Positions 1 to 11,489 of a stretch of DNA of 64,000 bases are shown here, piece after piece; within the stretch, counting starts at the first letter, position 1; every line of letters starts with the position of its first letter. Made by a program: the position numbers and the translations under genes. Source of the stretch: Sabethes cyaneus (lineage: Eukaryota; Arthropoda; Insecta; Diptera; Culicidae); the NCBI RefSeq assembly GCF_943734655.1, contig NC_071353.1:139165907-139229906 (forward strand). Reading direction: 5' to 3'. The notes below the pieces were generated by a model, which worked only from the letters and a program-made list of their open reading frames with translations, was not told the DNA's origin and did not search any database.

Positions 1-1629
1 CAGAAAATATTAGATGTGTTGTAGAGAAATTATTAAACATAAATTCGTAACCGGATTTCGACAGTTCTTTCGTACTGTCGCTAACCTTTACGTAGTAAGT
101 ACTCATCTACTTTACTGCTTGTCGTACGGAAAGCCCCAGCTAAAGTACCGACCGACCCGGGATATGCTTTATGCACCGGTCGACCTTCATGATTGTACCC
201 CCAGCCACAGCCTCTGCATTGTACAACCCACCAAGAAACAGTGCCGATATCACTCCCCATCACATCCATCGGGATGTGCTACTCTTCCTTATGTTGTCAT
301 CCCCTTAACGGCACTCACTGGCGGCCATAATTCTCAGCTCGGTACTGCTGGCTGAGAACGTGCCGGTCGTTTTCCGCCCCTCGGCCCCATTTCCTTCCGA
401 GTGTATTGCGTTGCCACGCTGTGCTGGCCGGAACGGAAAGGTCGGATCCGTAGACGACAGTCAGCCAACGTCACGCCAAGCCACGCCACACCACGCCACA
501 AGGGGCAGCACTCAAAAAGGGCACTGGCATCGCAACGAGGAGAATAAAAACAGATCATAACCATAAACTATATCCAATAAAGTTTATAAGCTTTTTTCGT
601 GTTCATCTTAGTTCGTCCGCTACCCAGCCCAGATAGAACGGCCCAGACGCCCGGCCGGAGGACGACCGACTGGAGGAGGTTTCTCCATACGGTGCCGACG
701 CTTTGTTAAGATTCAAGATACGTACGGGTCCCGTTGGTTGATTTTGTTTAAACCTATACAGAGCGGCCGGGTTTTTGTGTTTGTGTGAATTCGCACTGTT
801 TGATTCAGTGTTGGCATTTTAACAATATTTTTTAAAATTTGAAATTAAAAAAATGTCGCGACAGATTGCGCCAATACAGTGATTGGCCGCTTCTGATGAG
901 CAACATGCATCAGTTGGTAAATAACAATGTTAAAATGCCTATGTTTTATTTTTACACATGTAGTTTATTAGACAGTTTTATTGGCAGTTTGGCATTAATG
1001 AGAATCACTGTTTTAGTCTGTATGCTACAGCCATCAACTAGGTTCTGTTTTCGGAATTTAACCTACTTTTTTATTTGTCTCACCTTCAAGAGTCAGCTGT
1101 TGTTGTACAACGACGAAATGACTTTAGCTGTGGAACTGTGTGGTTTTTCAAAATTATTAAACTTTAGCCTTACTGTTATCTCGTTTGCACTACCACGTCA
1201 CTGATCACTATTTTTAAATATTGAATCGAACTGAGCCAAAGCATATAATCACGATTTTACGTTGGTCAGGCGAGGCCTCTCATTTTCTTTTTAACACTAT
1301 TTGTTAGCAACTACACAATGCTTTTTCTATCGCCAATTATTCTTAACCGCAGGCCGTTTCCTGGTTACGTATATTTAATTTGTCCGATTGGCTTCGTCGA
1401 AATCCCGAATGTATCGATATTACGAATCGCCGGACAGTTTGGTCGGTTAATTTCCTTTGGCATAAATGTGACATCGTTGCTTAGTACGAATGTGACATCC
1501 TCAAAGTAATGACAGAAAGCAATTTTTGCTTTTGTATCTGCCCTAATAATTGGACGAGACATTTTCTTTCATTCGTAATTGCCAAATTTTTCGCGATGAA
1601 AAAGCAGGAATATCCTTTTCCTTTGGTGA
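1..1629. other. Upstream stretch, no gene recognised
   Basis: Short open frames exist here on both strands, but none has a recognisable domain, repeat of a family motif or coding-like composition. The first ~700 bases are more GC-rich than what follows and could be unique genomic DNA. From ~800 the sequence becomes AT-rich, like the repeats downstream. Nothing can be assigned. Confidence 0.5.
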
Positions 1630-2085
1630 GGTACAGAACCCACTATTTGTTTAAAGACTTCAAGGCGGCGTACGATTTAGTTAAACAAAATGAACTGTGG
1701 CGAATGCTTTTAATTTAATTCACCGTTCACCGTTGCATTGGAAAGTGCTATTCGAAGGGCAACTGTGTAAAAATTGCAGATTGAGGCCGCCTACATCTAC
1801 TGATTACATAACCAGCTGTGGTCCCATAGCCAGCATACAAAAATGTATACAAAGATGCAGATTTTGTGAGGCGACTAAAACTCGGCACCCTACAGGCAGG
1901 CTGGCCACGTAGCAAGGATGCCGAATGAGAGACCAGTGCAAACAATATTCAGCAGAGAACCTGACAGAGGCCGACGACTTCGAGCTAGACCCCGTACCCG
2001 TTGGATGAGCGCTGTTGATGAGAATGTTAGAGCAGTGGGTGTTTGGGGCGGCTGGAGTGCAGCGACCCAAGACCGAAAAATGTAG
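1630..2085 (+). pseudogene. Non-LTR retrotransposon relic (RT fragment plus C-terminus)
   Basis: Around 1655-1710 the plus strand reads FKDFKAAYDLVKQNELWRM. This is the RT region carrying the first catalytic Asp, of the form (V/I)DFKAAYDSVK, seen in insect non-LTR elements. The core of the polymerase with the YADD box is missing. From 1902 the frame reads GHVARMPNERPVQTIF and on through an arginine-rich stretch to TAG at 2083-2085, a typical C-terminal tail of such proteins. The two pieces are close together and not in one clean frame, so this is an internally deleted dead copy. Related relics of the same family lie at 30.0, 39.9 and 62.2 kb. Clade not assigned. Confidence 0.75.
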
Positions 2086-2434
2086 ACACGACTACTAAGT
2101 TCGGCACTGATTCGGTAAGCGGATTGTCGCCGAATTGCGGAATTGTGTACTCGAATTTTTCGACGATTTCACTATTCAAAACAGTGCTTGCATTAAATTT
2201 AGCATAATTAGGTAGTAATTGGAAAATCACAAGTCAGAGCGTCTTGAGCCACGAACGCAGATTTAACGCAGGGCGAATTATGTTCCATCATTGAAAATAT
2301 TTAAGTGGATCTTTAAGCGAAATTTCTATAACGTTGTAGATATATTAAATTTTAGCATATATGCCAACCTAATTTTTTTTAAAATTTAATATCTTTAAAC
2401 GAAATTTATAGACTGATCCGTAGTTTCAATAATA
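2086..2434. other. AT-rich DNA, nothing recognised
   Basis: Follows the retrotransposon stop codon. It may include its 3' untranslated part, but no poly(A)-like tail or target duplication can be seen. Confidence 0.4.
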
Positions 2435-3192
2435 AGGGGAAGGACTGTACCTATAAGTGTACACATTCGTAGTACTACGTCAAGCCATTTTTTTGTGTGT
2501 GGATATTACCACTACGATCAGCATTTTTATCTATTGTGATCTTATCCAGGTGTTGTTCCGCACTTCGTTGTTATTGCAGTATCTCCATAGAGTTAGCGAA
2601 CTGCTTATTATCCGTGCTTAAAGTGTCGGTGTGTTTTCACCCCTTTTTCCCTCTACGCTTCTTACTACTTTTCAACCAATCTAGCTCTAGAGCCAAGAAG
2701 TGCGAAGAATAGTTATAATTTGTCCTTGGGCAAGAGGCTTCATTCGCACCTCGAGCAAGTATCATTCTTATAACCAGTCCCGACTAAAGGCTTCATGGTC
2801 GGTAAAGCAGAGTTCAGCACAGAGTGAGGGTGTGTATGTGTGTATGTATATGTTCCTTACTACTTACGCATTACCAATCTCGTTCCTATAACCAGGAAGC
2901 GGAACAAGCTATAATTTGCCCTTGAACTTCATTCGCACCTCAAGCAAGTACCACTCTTATAACTTGCCCTGGCAAGAGGCTTTCATTGTTAGTAAATGCA
3001 GAATGCAGTAGGAAGGATGTGGAGGGGCCTGAGAATAAACCCATGCTAAAGTCACTTAACATCGAATGGCCTGATTCTACTAAGATTCTAACCCACGACC
3101 ACTCGCTTGTCAAGGCAGGCTCGGTAACCTTGCGGCTACAGGGCCCCCCAAGCCATCAAGCCATCCTTTGTGTCCTAAGACATAGACCCTTC
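2435..3192. repeat. Interspersed repeat with internal ~195-bp duplication
   Basis: The left edge (GGGGAAGGACTGTACCTATA near 2437) and the right edge (ACATAGACCCTTCTAC near 3181) both recur, brought together, at 60888-60957. That suggests the two ends of one repeat family with a long and a very short member. Inside, a block starting TATAATTTGTCC near 2714 is repeated about 195 bp later (near 2909), sharing CTTCATTCGCACCTC and the following bases with substitutions. No coding capacity is recognised and the class is unknown. Confidence 0.45.
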
Positions 3193-4490
3193 TACTTTTT
3201 TTGTTGTGAGTACTATGTCGCCTTTTACCGTCGTTTTTTGTGATTTTTTCAGTGTCATTTTTTGATGTGTGTTAGTCGGTTTGTGTTCTCTTTATCATTT
3301 GGCTTTCTGACATTGCTACATCATCTTTTTGTCTTTTTTGTTTGTTTTTCTCTCTTTATTGTCACTTTCTATCGTCTTTTGCGGCGTTTTTGGTTGCTCT
3401 TGATGGCGTCACTTTGTCGTCATTTGTAATCTCTTTTGGCATTTCTTGTCGCTGTTTCGCCGAGTTTTTGTCGTCTGTTACTCGCCTGTTTTGCATCGGT
3501 TTGTAGTTTTTTAGTCATTTTTTAACATGTCTGGTTGCTTCCTTTGCGTTTTTTGAACGTCTTTTAATAATACCAGGTTGGAGAATTGGCTGTTCAGTCT
3601 TTAAATTCAGTGGACGATTTGTTTTATTTACGCCAACGTTTCGATCTTTGGTTTAGATCGAAACGTCGATTTTAATAATACCTTTCATCTATTTTTCAAG
3701 TTTTTCCGCCTAAGTTTATCTCCATTTCGCCACATATTTCCGTTGTCTTTTCGCCGCCTCTTTCGTCGTCTATTTGTCGTTTTGCTGACGTATTTTCTAC
3801 GTTTTTTTGTCGTCTTTTTGTTATCGTATTAACACAACGCTTCTTTTGACATCTCTTTGTTATCTTTTCCTTGTATCCGTGGTCTTTTTGACATTTGTCG
3901 TACTATACTACCTATCAATGGTCTTTTGCGTATCTTTTCATCGCATTTGCGTTGTTTGTTTGTCGTGTTTTGATCTCTGTTTTTGGTAATTTTTGATGCT
4001 TTTTTCAGCGTAATACTTCCGTCGTCTTTTCATTGTCTTTTCGCTGCCTGTTTCATCGTCTTTTTGTCGTTTGATTATTGTCTTTTCCATGTTTTTTTAT
4101 CATATTTTTGTTGTCTCGACGCCATTTTGACATTTTGTTGTTGTCTTTTCTTTGTATTCGTTGTCTTTTTGCCATTTGTCATATTTTTATTGCCTCTTAA
4201 TGGTCTTTTACGCATCTTATAATCGCATTTGCGTCGTCTGTTTGTCGTTTTATGATTTCTCTGTTTTGCATTTTTTGATTTTTTTTTCAAGTTCTTTTCA
4301 TCGTCGTTTTATTGACTTTTGTTCATTTCTTTGTCGGTGTTTTTTATGTTGTGTTTTTCTCGCAGTTTTGGCTTCCTTTCATCGTATTGCCGCTATCTTT
4401 TTATCAAATTTTTGTGGCTATTGTTTCGCCGTCTATTCTTTGTCTTTTTTGTATCTTGATCATCTTTTCATCGCGTTTTGTTGTGTATAA
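3193..4490. repeat. T-rich cryptic array, TCGTCTTTT type
   Basis: About 1.3 kb of strongly T-rich plus strand is built from diverged units around the core TCGTCTTTTTGTCG, without a fixed period. The open frames here (for example 3807-3989, 3983-4222 and 4152-4490) translate to Phe/Leu/Cys/Val-rich strings, a by-product of the base bias and not proteins. Similar T-rich arrays with other cores lie at 27.3-28.5 and 49.1-51.2 kb. Confidence 0.8.
3638..3665. repeat. Short perfect hairpin
   Basis: CGTTTCGATC is followed 8 nt later by its exact reverse complement GATCGAAACG, within the T-rich array. The 10-bp stem with 8-nt loop is not part of the surrounding repeat and could be a small MITE remnant. 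Confidence 0.6.
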
Positions 4491-5118
4491 AACAAAGAAG
4501 GCTAAATGTTCAAGTATTTTAACATTCTATCGCACTAGGGAATCTTATTAGGAACTGTGCGAAGAAATATTTCGTCTTTTTCCTTATTGTTTTTTAAAGT
4601 TCTCGTTCTGATAGGGAATCAAAAACAGTGACAGCTAACCAACGGAAAATGATTACCACAGTCACGGGGACCACAAAGGAGCTAAAACGGATCACAGCTT
4701 CTCCTTAAACTTCAAATAATTCGAGAATCATCAATCGTACAGCGCGGCGCTGATGCTACTTGTTCCCATAAGTTCCGATGCCGAAGACTTACTCGGCTCT
4801 ACATTTTAAAGTGGTCGGTCTTTTAGGCCGCTAATTGCAAAAGTAATAATAAAAATGAAAAATTCAATATGGCCGATTTAAAATGACGAGAACTTTTTGG
4901 TCAAATTTTATAGTTTTTGGCTTAAATTTGAGTTTGACTAAAATAGATGACTAAAAAAACTGAAATTTAAAAATCCAAAATAATCGGCCAAAATGGCGGA
5001 TGTTAGTGAACTAAAGGTCAAAAGTTTAAAATTGCAAATCAAAATGAAGAACATTAATAACATTTTTTTTTAAATGGAGTCTGCGTTAGTTTGATACTTT
5101 TCGGGTTGAATTATAAAA
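4491..5118. other. AT-rich DNA, nothing recognised
   Basis: No open frame of interest, no recognised repeat. Low-complexity stretches resembling ATTTAAAATTGCAAATC are present. Confidence 0.4.
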
Positions 5119-5120
5119 TA

Positions 5121-6084
5121 TAGGGTACGGGAGGGTATTTTCAGCCCATTAAGCGGTAGCGTGAACAATATTCAGGAATTACGTTGAAACTATATTTATT
5201 CGAGACAAGATTTTTATACCAGTTGATAGAATAATATTTACTGAATATCGGCGTGTATTTTGGTCTTAATGAAACGCTACTGAATTTGAGTTATAGTCGC
5301 GAGAAATGATGAAGTCGCTACGGCTAAATTGAGCCCATTTTCTATAGTGGTGTCTGTGTTTTATAAACCCGATCGGCCGAAATAGCCTGCACAGGAATTA
5401 GATGCTTTGCAAAAACAGATCAAAAGAGATACTGATGGATAACGTGGCACTATTGCCTACATTTCGGGCTCATTGTAGATAACTAGTTTTGCAGTGACAA
5501 CAGCTTGCTGCTGGCGCTAGTGTATCATTGAATCGTTCATACACATTAGCGCCAGAAGCAAGTGATTGTCACTCAAATACTAACTATGTCAACACGAGAG
5601 AAGAGTTTCAGGCGGTTCAAGCCTCACATATTGGTAGTACTGTAAATAACGCACCATATGCTGGAATTAAAAACAAAATGCTGCTAATGGCTAGTGATTG
5701 AAAATTGTTTTATATTTTCATATCAGACGGGAATTTTTGTGTTCTTCCGTGATAAAACGAAGTAGAATTATTCTGTGATAGCATATTCACAGCTGTTTAG
5801 TTTCTAGAATAAGTAAACGTGATCATATTTGTGTGTTTTCCAAACCATCATCTTGAGCGGATACTCGTAAGCGATTGCTGCTGGTTTTTTCAGCCTGGTT
5901 ACGTGCTACTGGAAAAACACTGGTTTTGATGTTTATTGAATAAAATTTAGAAAATTACTTACATTTTTATGAAAATAGTTATAACACATTAAAGCTTATT
6001 AAAGGTTTTATTTGGGAAAGTGTAGCCAAAAAGGTAATGTATGCCGAATTTAGTAGCGTGCTGGGAATACCCTCCCGTACCCTA
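5121..6084. mobile_element. TA-flanked nonautonomous DNA transposon (964 bp)
   Basis: The left end TAGGGTACGGGAGGGTATT (5121) is mirrored at the right end (AATACCCTCCCGTACCCTA, ending 6084), giving ~19 bp perfect terminal inverted repeats. TA lies outside both ends (5119-5120, 6085-6086), as expected for a TA target duplication. There is no transposase frame. The middle (about 5478-5585) is a second palindrome centred near 5534, with arms containing CTGGCGCTAGTGTAT. A shorter relative sits at 48387-48635, sharing TTTTCAGCCCATTAAGCG next to the left end and AAATAGTTATAAC near the right end. Confidence 0.85.
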
Positions 6085-6086
6085 TA

Positions 6087-6599
6087 TAGAAAATCAACGT
6101 CATCGTAAAATTGTATCAATATTATATAATCTAGCACTAATTCGATGAATACTTTGCCTCAAGTGTCTCCTTTAACACAGAGGACCGAGCATATTGAAAA
6201 GTCTATCATTATAATGATTATTAGAATAATACCCGATTTCAGTACACGTCAAGAAGAAAGCATTAGGTTTTAACACGTTTCTAACACATTTTTAGTTCTT
6301 GCCAAAAAGTGTAAAACTAAGAGCACAGCTGAACAAAATTATACACACTAACTGATAAGCAAATCTAATATTAATCATTTTTACAAAACAAAGATCTTTC
6401 TTTCATTAATAGTCGAACGTCGGAAGCTAATCAGTATATGGGAGTATATGGGAGCAGTATATGGGATCAGTAACGGGAGTAATCAGTATATGTACTTTCA
6501 AGCGGAACGCCAACCTCTCCGATCAATATGTCACAAACAAACTGGAAGTGTCGTCTACAACCATAGATCAAGCTAAAAAACGAACCGGATTGCAATTTG
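6087..6599. other. AT-rich DNA with short ATATGGGA repeat
   Basis: No gene. Near 6435-6490 the string CAGTATATGGGA recurs several times in slightly altered form. The last ~100 bases may already belong to the mariner relic that follows. Confidence 0.4.
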
Positions 6600-7435
6600 C
6601 CAGTTAATAAAACGAGATTGCCGAAACACGACCCCGGAAGCTGTCCATGATGAGGCTGCTGAAGTTAGATTGTGTGGTAATGAACGACGAAAGCTACGTC
6701 AAAATTGATTCCAGAAGGCCTACTGAACTGGAGCACGGCTACCTGGCCATAAGCGCCGGACACCGGAAGCCGTCCAACAAGTAACAAAATCCGAGCCAAA
6801 AAAATTATATGATATATGCAGCACATCTTTCTGATATTCCTCGGGGCAAACTGGCTGTTCAGAGGTTCCGGAATGTTTTCAGGGAGATGGTGTGGGTATG
6901 TTTCTCCTAAAATTTGAAGGTTCCATTGCTCTTCATTGAGCCTGGTGTTTTCAGGGTGATGGTGTGGGTATGTTTCTCCTAAAATTTGAAGGTTCCATTG
7001 CTCTTCATTGAGCCTGGTGTTAAAATCAACACTAAATATTACAACGACAATGTTTTGGAGAGCCTTTTGCTTCCCATCGTCAAAAACACTAGAAGAATGC
7101 AACATACTGCTTCCAATAAGGTTCTGTACCGTCTCGCCAGGCGAAAGCTACACAGGCTTGGTGTACCGATAATTTTGCGGATTTTATTTCTTTGAAAGAA
7201 AGAATGATTGGCTCTTCACCTGATTTGAATCCAGTCGATTTATATGCATGGCGTTACATGCTAGGAAAACTAGGCAGCACTTAAGGATTGACTGTGGATA
7301 CTTTCAAGCAACGTTTGGAGAAAATTTGGGATGAAATGCCTAAGAATTTCGTGCGTGCCAGCTGTAACGTTTTTCAACAAGGATTGCGACTGCTAATTGA
7401 AGTAAAGGATGAAAGATTTATGGATATATTATTAA
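6600..7435 (+). pseudogene. Decayed Tc1/mariner-like transposase
   Basis: Plus-strand fragments in several frames line up with a Tc1/mariner transposase. At 6674 the frame reads VVMNDESYVKIDS, which holds the first catalytic Asp context. At 6985-7080 it reads KVPLLFIEPGVKINTKYY. Near 7205-7245 it reads SSPDLNPVDLYAW, the block with the last catalytic Asp. From 7288 it continues DTFKQRLEKIWDEMPKNFVRA. Stops and frameshifts separate the pieces, so it is dead. A 72-bp tandem duplication at about 6875-7018 repeats the segment with TTTCTCCTAAAATTTGAAGG. No terminal inverted repeat was identified with confidence. Confidence 0.75.
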
Positions 7436-8499
7436 TATTGCCTGAGATATATTGTATGGTGGAGTTTCGGCTTTACAGTCAGTTTTATATCGAAAACGGC
7501 AAAAATAAATACCAATTTCAGTTACCTTTGAAAAAGGCCAAAAGCGAAGGCCGAAACGTCAGGCAGTGTAAAAAAGCCGTTATGGATATACTTTACACGA
7601 ACAACACTGAAAATTAAAATTTATGCAAACGTCTTATTTTTGCGACCATTTACTTTACTAACAGTTATTACTACTCACCTTATAGAACACATAACATATT
7701 ACTGATTTTAATTTTTCTTTTTGTAATATCTTACTTTCTATTTTAATCTCTCTCACAAGTTTTTATTTTTCAAGGTTATACCCATATCGGTAACTGTTTA
7801 CGTTCAGTTATTACCAAAATGGGTGAAGTTTCCACTATTAATATCACTTAGCATTGTATTAAATTTCAAGAGTTACCCCGAAAACCTATTTTTATTACTT
7901 ACGCGCCACAAATAAAGCACCAAAATTGGGATGATTCGTCGTGATAGAATGAACTCTCTGGCAACCCGTGTTTATTCAAATTAGCCTTCTTATACACCGT
8001 TTGTTCGAAGGCTACTTACTGTATTGTTTTTTTTCTTTCATTTTTTTATTCGCTCTCTTAAAACGCCTACCGACGCAACGGAACGGAACGGCACGAAACG
8101 AAACAGAAGCGGATCAAACGGGAAAACTTGCAGCGAAAAAGTATTAAAATTATCAACACACATTCTTCTTTTGGGGTTGTGCCGGCTGGAGTGCTTCCCC
8201 GGGGGCGGGAGTGGGGGTGGCTGATCCGTGATAAAAAGCAACCTACCACCTACCTAGCATGCGGCCCAACATTGAGTCATTGCTGCTTTGCCGGCGGTGG
8301 AGGTGGTGGCTGGTGGCAGCATATTTATCTGTTTTTCAAAAGGGCTTTGGCTTTTCGCAAACCCACATATGTGCCGGAGGAGCCTGCAGGAGGAGGAAAA
8401 AGTTCCCGTGGGAGGGTGGGAAGGTTTTTTATCGTATGTGCTTCATTTTTATGTTATTCGATATTTATATGGATGGTGGAGTGCAAATAAATAATGCTC
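7436..8499. other. Intergenic DNA, no gene recognised
   Basis: The frame of the mariner relic stays open to 7617 without a recognisable domain. The rest is AT-rich to ~8040 and then turns GC-richer, with GGA/GGT runs at 8200-8420. Several open frames overlap there on both strands, and none resembles a known protein. Confidence 0.4.
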
Positions 8500-9456
8500 T
8501 GGTGTAAAAAGAGTGTCTGACGGTACCACCACCGTCGTTGTTTCCGTGCTGTCTCGCAGCAGAGCACTTCTTTGGGATTCTTTTGTCAATAAATACTTGG
8601 GAGTTTATTGAATATGAAGAATGTGTCAAATGAGGTAATATTTTTGGAGGGAAATTTGGGCGTTGGAATTGTGTCTGGTTGCGTGCAGCTTTCGATACAA
8701 ACGCGAATTCTATAGCTTAGATAGATGACTATCGATTCGCAATAACTCAGCGTTGTTTTTGATTCCCGGGGCAGGCACGAGCGAAGCTCGCTATCGGATC
8801 TAGCTCATTCAGCATTTATTTAGCTTTCGGGTTGGCTTCCGAATGTGGTGAAACGTGACGGCTATCGGTTAGGGTCATTTTTCACTGCCACGAGTCCGAC
8901 AGCCGATGGTTGTCCATAATTCACTCGTGACTTCGGCACTGTTTGGTCGCATTTGGCCCACGAATTCGGACGCTCCGCGGACGACGCACGGGGGGTATTC
9001 TTTGCTTCGACCGCAATAATTTTCCAAAGGAACGCGCACCGGGGATTATCATTTTCCGCCCTCGTCGCTGTTTTCCGATACACCGACCGGCGGCGGCGTC
9101 GCGACGGGTCGACAGGCCACTGGACTCGTCGTCGGGCTGCCGGTCCCGATTCTCTTGTGCGAGACGAAAGGAGGAACCGAACCCGTGCACAGCAGGCATT
9201 TCCATTTTAATTTATTTAAATCTTTTCGCTCGAGACGGTTTTCATGACGTTCCGTTTTCGCCTTTCTAGTTTTATTTTTAATTAAAGTTAATCCCCTCGA
9301 TTTGATGTGTTTCCTCGGGTTCGTTCGGTTCGGGCGCACGCGTTCCGTTATTCGAAATTATTTAAGATGTTTTGCTTTCAATTCGGTAGCCGGGATTAGG
9401 AGTCAACTTTGAACTATCTATTAATGTTTCTTCTCATTTTCTCGGTTCACTTTCAG
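8500..9456 (+). promoter_or_regulatory. Candidate 5' flank / promoter region of Ptx1
   Basis: This ~950 bp stretch has no recognised repeat, a higher GC content than the surroundings and many CG dinucleotides (densest at 8930-9330). It lies directly upstream of the first coding exon. A pyrimidine-rich tract ending TTCACTTTCAG at 9456 looks like a splice acceptor, which would make 9457 the start of an exon and place the transcription start further upstream, here or outside the window. I could not pick a core promoter motif. The assignment rests on position and composition only. Confidence 0.3.
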
Positions 9457-9688
9457 GTTCACAGTGAAACAAGAATCCAGCCTGTGGTGAAAAAGCGAAC
9501 CTCGAGGGGATCTCTCCTCGTAACACTAGAAGAAAAGAAAACACGACGAAAATCGCTGGTAAAGCAGCGAGCCTATTTTGAGACTCCGGTGATCAAAAAC
9601 AGTCAAAACGATTTATCTCCGGCCGTACAAGGACATCTTCCCGGGCGGTGGCCATAACCAGTTAAGCTCGTTATATCCACAGTCCGTG
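9457..9688 (+). other. Ptx1: Probable 5' untranslated part of Ptx1 exon A
   Basis: The tract TTCTCGGTTCACTTTCAG ending at 9456 is a good splice acceptor. In the frame of the Ptx1 ATG (9689) there is a TGA at 9590-9592, so an exon starting at 9457 would be untranslated up to 9688. The codons from 9593 to 9688 nevertheless read like protein in that frame (TVKTIYLRPYKDIFPGGG and on into the ATG), and a second frame is open from 9409 to 9657. Either an upstream exon joins inside this segment or the resemblance is accidental. Confidence 0.4.
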
Positions 9689-10073
9689 ATGGAACGGGGC
9701 GGTGGTGGGACGGGCTCCGGTGCCCTGGACTCCATGGCCGATGCCAGTGGGCTGTGCCTGCAGGATCTGGTTAGTAATGGCGGAGGCGGCGGTGGTGGTG
9801 GTGGAGGAGGAGGGGGTGGTGGAACGGTTCCTAATGGTAACGCAGATCATCACATGCACCACAACCACAACAGCCATAACCATCATGGATCTTTGCACGA
9901 TTCTGTGTCTGCTGGTGGGGTCAGTGTGAGTTCCGCCCTGACTAGCCTAATGAGTCCCGGAATCAATAGTGGGCTTGGGCATTTACATCACGGAACACCG
10001 GATCTCAGTGCGCATCACCATCACCACCAGCATCCGTCGTCGGTGCTGCACGAGCCGCTGGAAAAGCTGAAGT
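9689..10073 (+). CDS. Ptx1: Ptx1 (Pitx homeobox) exon A: Gly/His-rich N-terminus
   Basis: First recognised coding exon of the Pitx-family homeodomain transcription factor. It encodes 128 residues plus one base. Residues 20-30 read SGLCLQDLVSN, followed by a 15-residue glycine run (31-45), a His/Asn-rich segment (about 53-70), a second His run (109-115) and the closing HEPLEKLK (121-128). I recall a closely similar HEPLEKLKLWAETGDF segment in fly Ptx1, split in this window between exons A and B. The donor GTAAGT starts at 10074, leaving a phase 1 junction (a single T). ATG 9689 is the first in frame; a GTG at 9686 was disregarded. The simple-sequence glycine and histidine tracts are likely length-variable. 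Pitx proteins act in the nucleus on bicoid-like TAATCC sites. Confidence 0.85.
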
Positions 10074-10140
10074 GTAAGTATTTTTTAACATTTTGTACGA
10101 AAATTCAGCCTGACAATTTATTTAAAAAAAACCTTTCATA

Positions 10141-11489
10141 AATGGTGCAATAAATTCTGCATACATCAGCTGTTGTACTTCACGAGCCGCGTCTTGTCAC
10201 TTGGTCACGCTCAATCTGGAGCGATTATTTGTCATTGTGTGGGCTTCGTGGCAAGGCGGAATCCTGCTTCACCGAATGGGAGTCAAGTTCTCCCGGCACA
10301 ACGGATATTGGAGGAGGTCGGAGGGATTCTTCACGGCTAATTGATCACCCTTCAACTTGTCTGGCCTGGCGCGGAGCGCGCCGTTGAGAAAGCAGACAAA
10401 CGGCGCGGGAATATGTTTCCTTGAAGATAATCATAAATAAACAAATTTCGGTCCGCTTTTCCATTGCACGCAGGATCCGGTCGGTCGGCCCGTTCGATCG
10501 GTAAGGGCTGACGGAAGGGATGGGAGAAAAATTGAGCAATTTGTTTCCCGACAGCAGATTTTTCCCTCGTTTCGTTGGCTGCTGCTGCACCGGGTGAGAT
10601 ACGTGTTTTACGTGATATTTTTTAATCCCTCGCTTCCTTTGCGCTTTTTCCGTTGCCTGCCGAGAGTACGTACCTCGAAGGGTGCGAATCTGTCCACTGC
10701 TGGCTGCTGGCAAAGGGGGCGATGGTCTCGATCTGTTCCAATACGCGCGCTGTGGCAAGTGAAATCGTGATCTAATTGAGCGCTATTATGTCGGTGTAAT
10801 TTGTTTAATTGTGATAACACAATGCGATTACATCATCATTTGATGACGATGCATCGTCATCCCTCTCTGTTCGTTGGCACCATCAGGCTTCAAATCGGAT
10901 AATTATTATTGGATTATGCCGGCAAGTGTCGGAGAGATGTGAACCGTTGCGGGGGACTCTTCGTAAACAGAGGGGTTTACAAAATGTACTATTTGTTTGC
11001 TGATCAATTTGATTGATTCAACTCTGATCGAAATTAAACTTGAACTATATTTTTACACTACTGATGAATATAATTTGTTTGGATTGGATTGTCAGCCGTC
11101 AATCGTCTTTAGCGTCACTACTTCCAACTAACGCAATAAAGTCGTTCACACATTCATGAAAAAACGAGCAAAAGTAAAAAGGAATGTTATACAAAATTAA
11201 GAAGCGTTGCTTCAATGACCCTCCTATACCTGATTTTCCGCTCATCTACTTCACGTCTTGTGTCGCCCTGGACACTATTAACACCTCTGGTTCAATGGTT
11301 CTGTTGTCTTTTCTGTCTCCTGTTCTGGTGTTTTTGCGGCGGATTCCAGAAATATTGAGCTTAACATTTCTGTGCATTTAGAAAAGTAGGATGCAATAGT
11401 CTTTACTTAGCTGTAACTGCTAGAAACACACGTGCCATTAGAATCCTTATTAAGATATCTTTCTTTTGACATCGAAAGTTTGACTCTAG
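10141..11489. other. Intronic DNA without recognised repeats
   Basis: GC-richer near the exon (10141-10980), then AT-rich. No element ends, tandem repeats or coding features seen. The part next to exon A may be ancestral intron sequence. Confidence 0.45.

Noticed and set aside
3807..4551. Several Phe/Cys/Leu-rich frames
   Set aside because: By-products of the T-rich array. Overlapping frames on the same strand and no conserved features.
9671..9929. Ser/Thr-rich minus frame and a second plus frame over exon A
   Set aside because: Shadows of the GGN and CAY codon runs of Ptx1.
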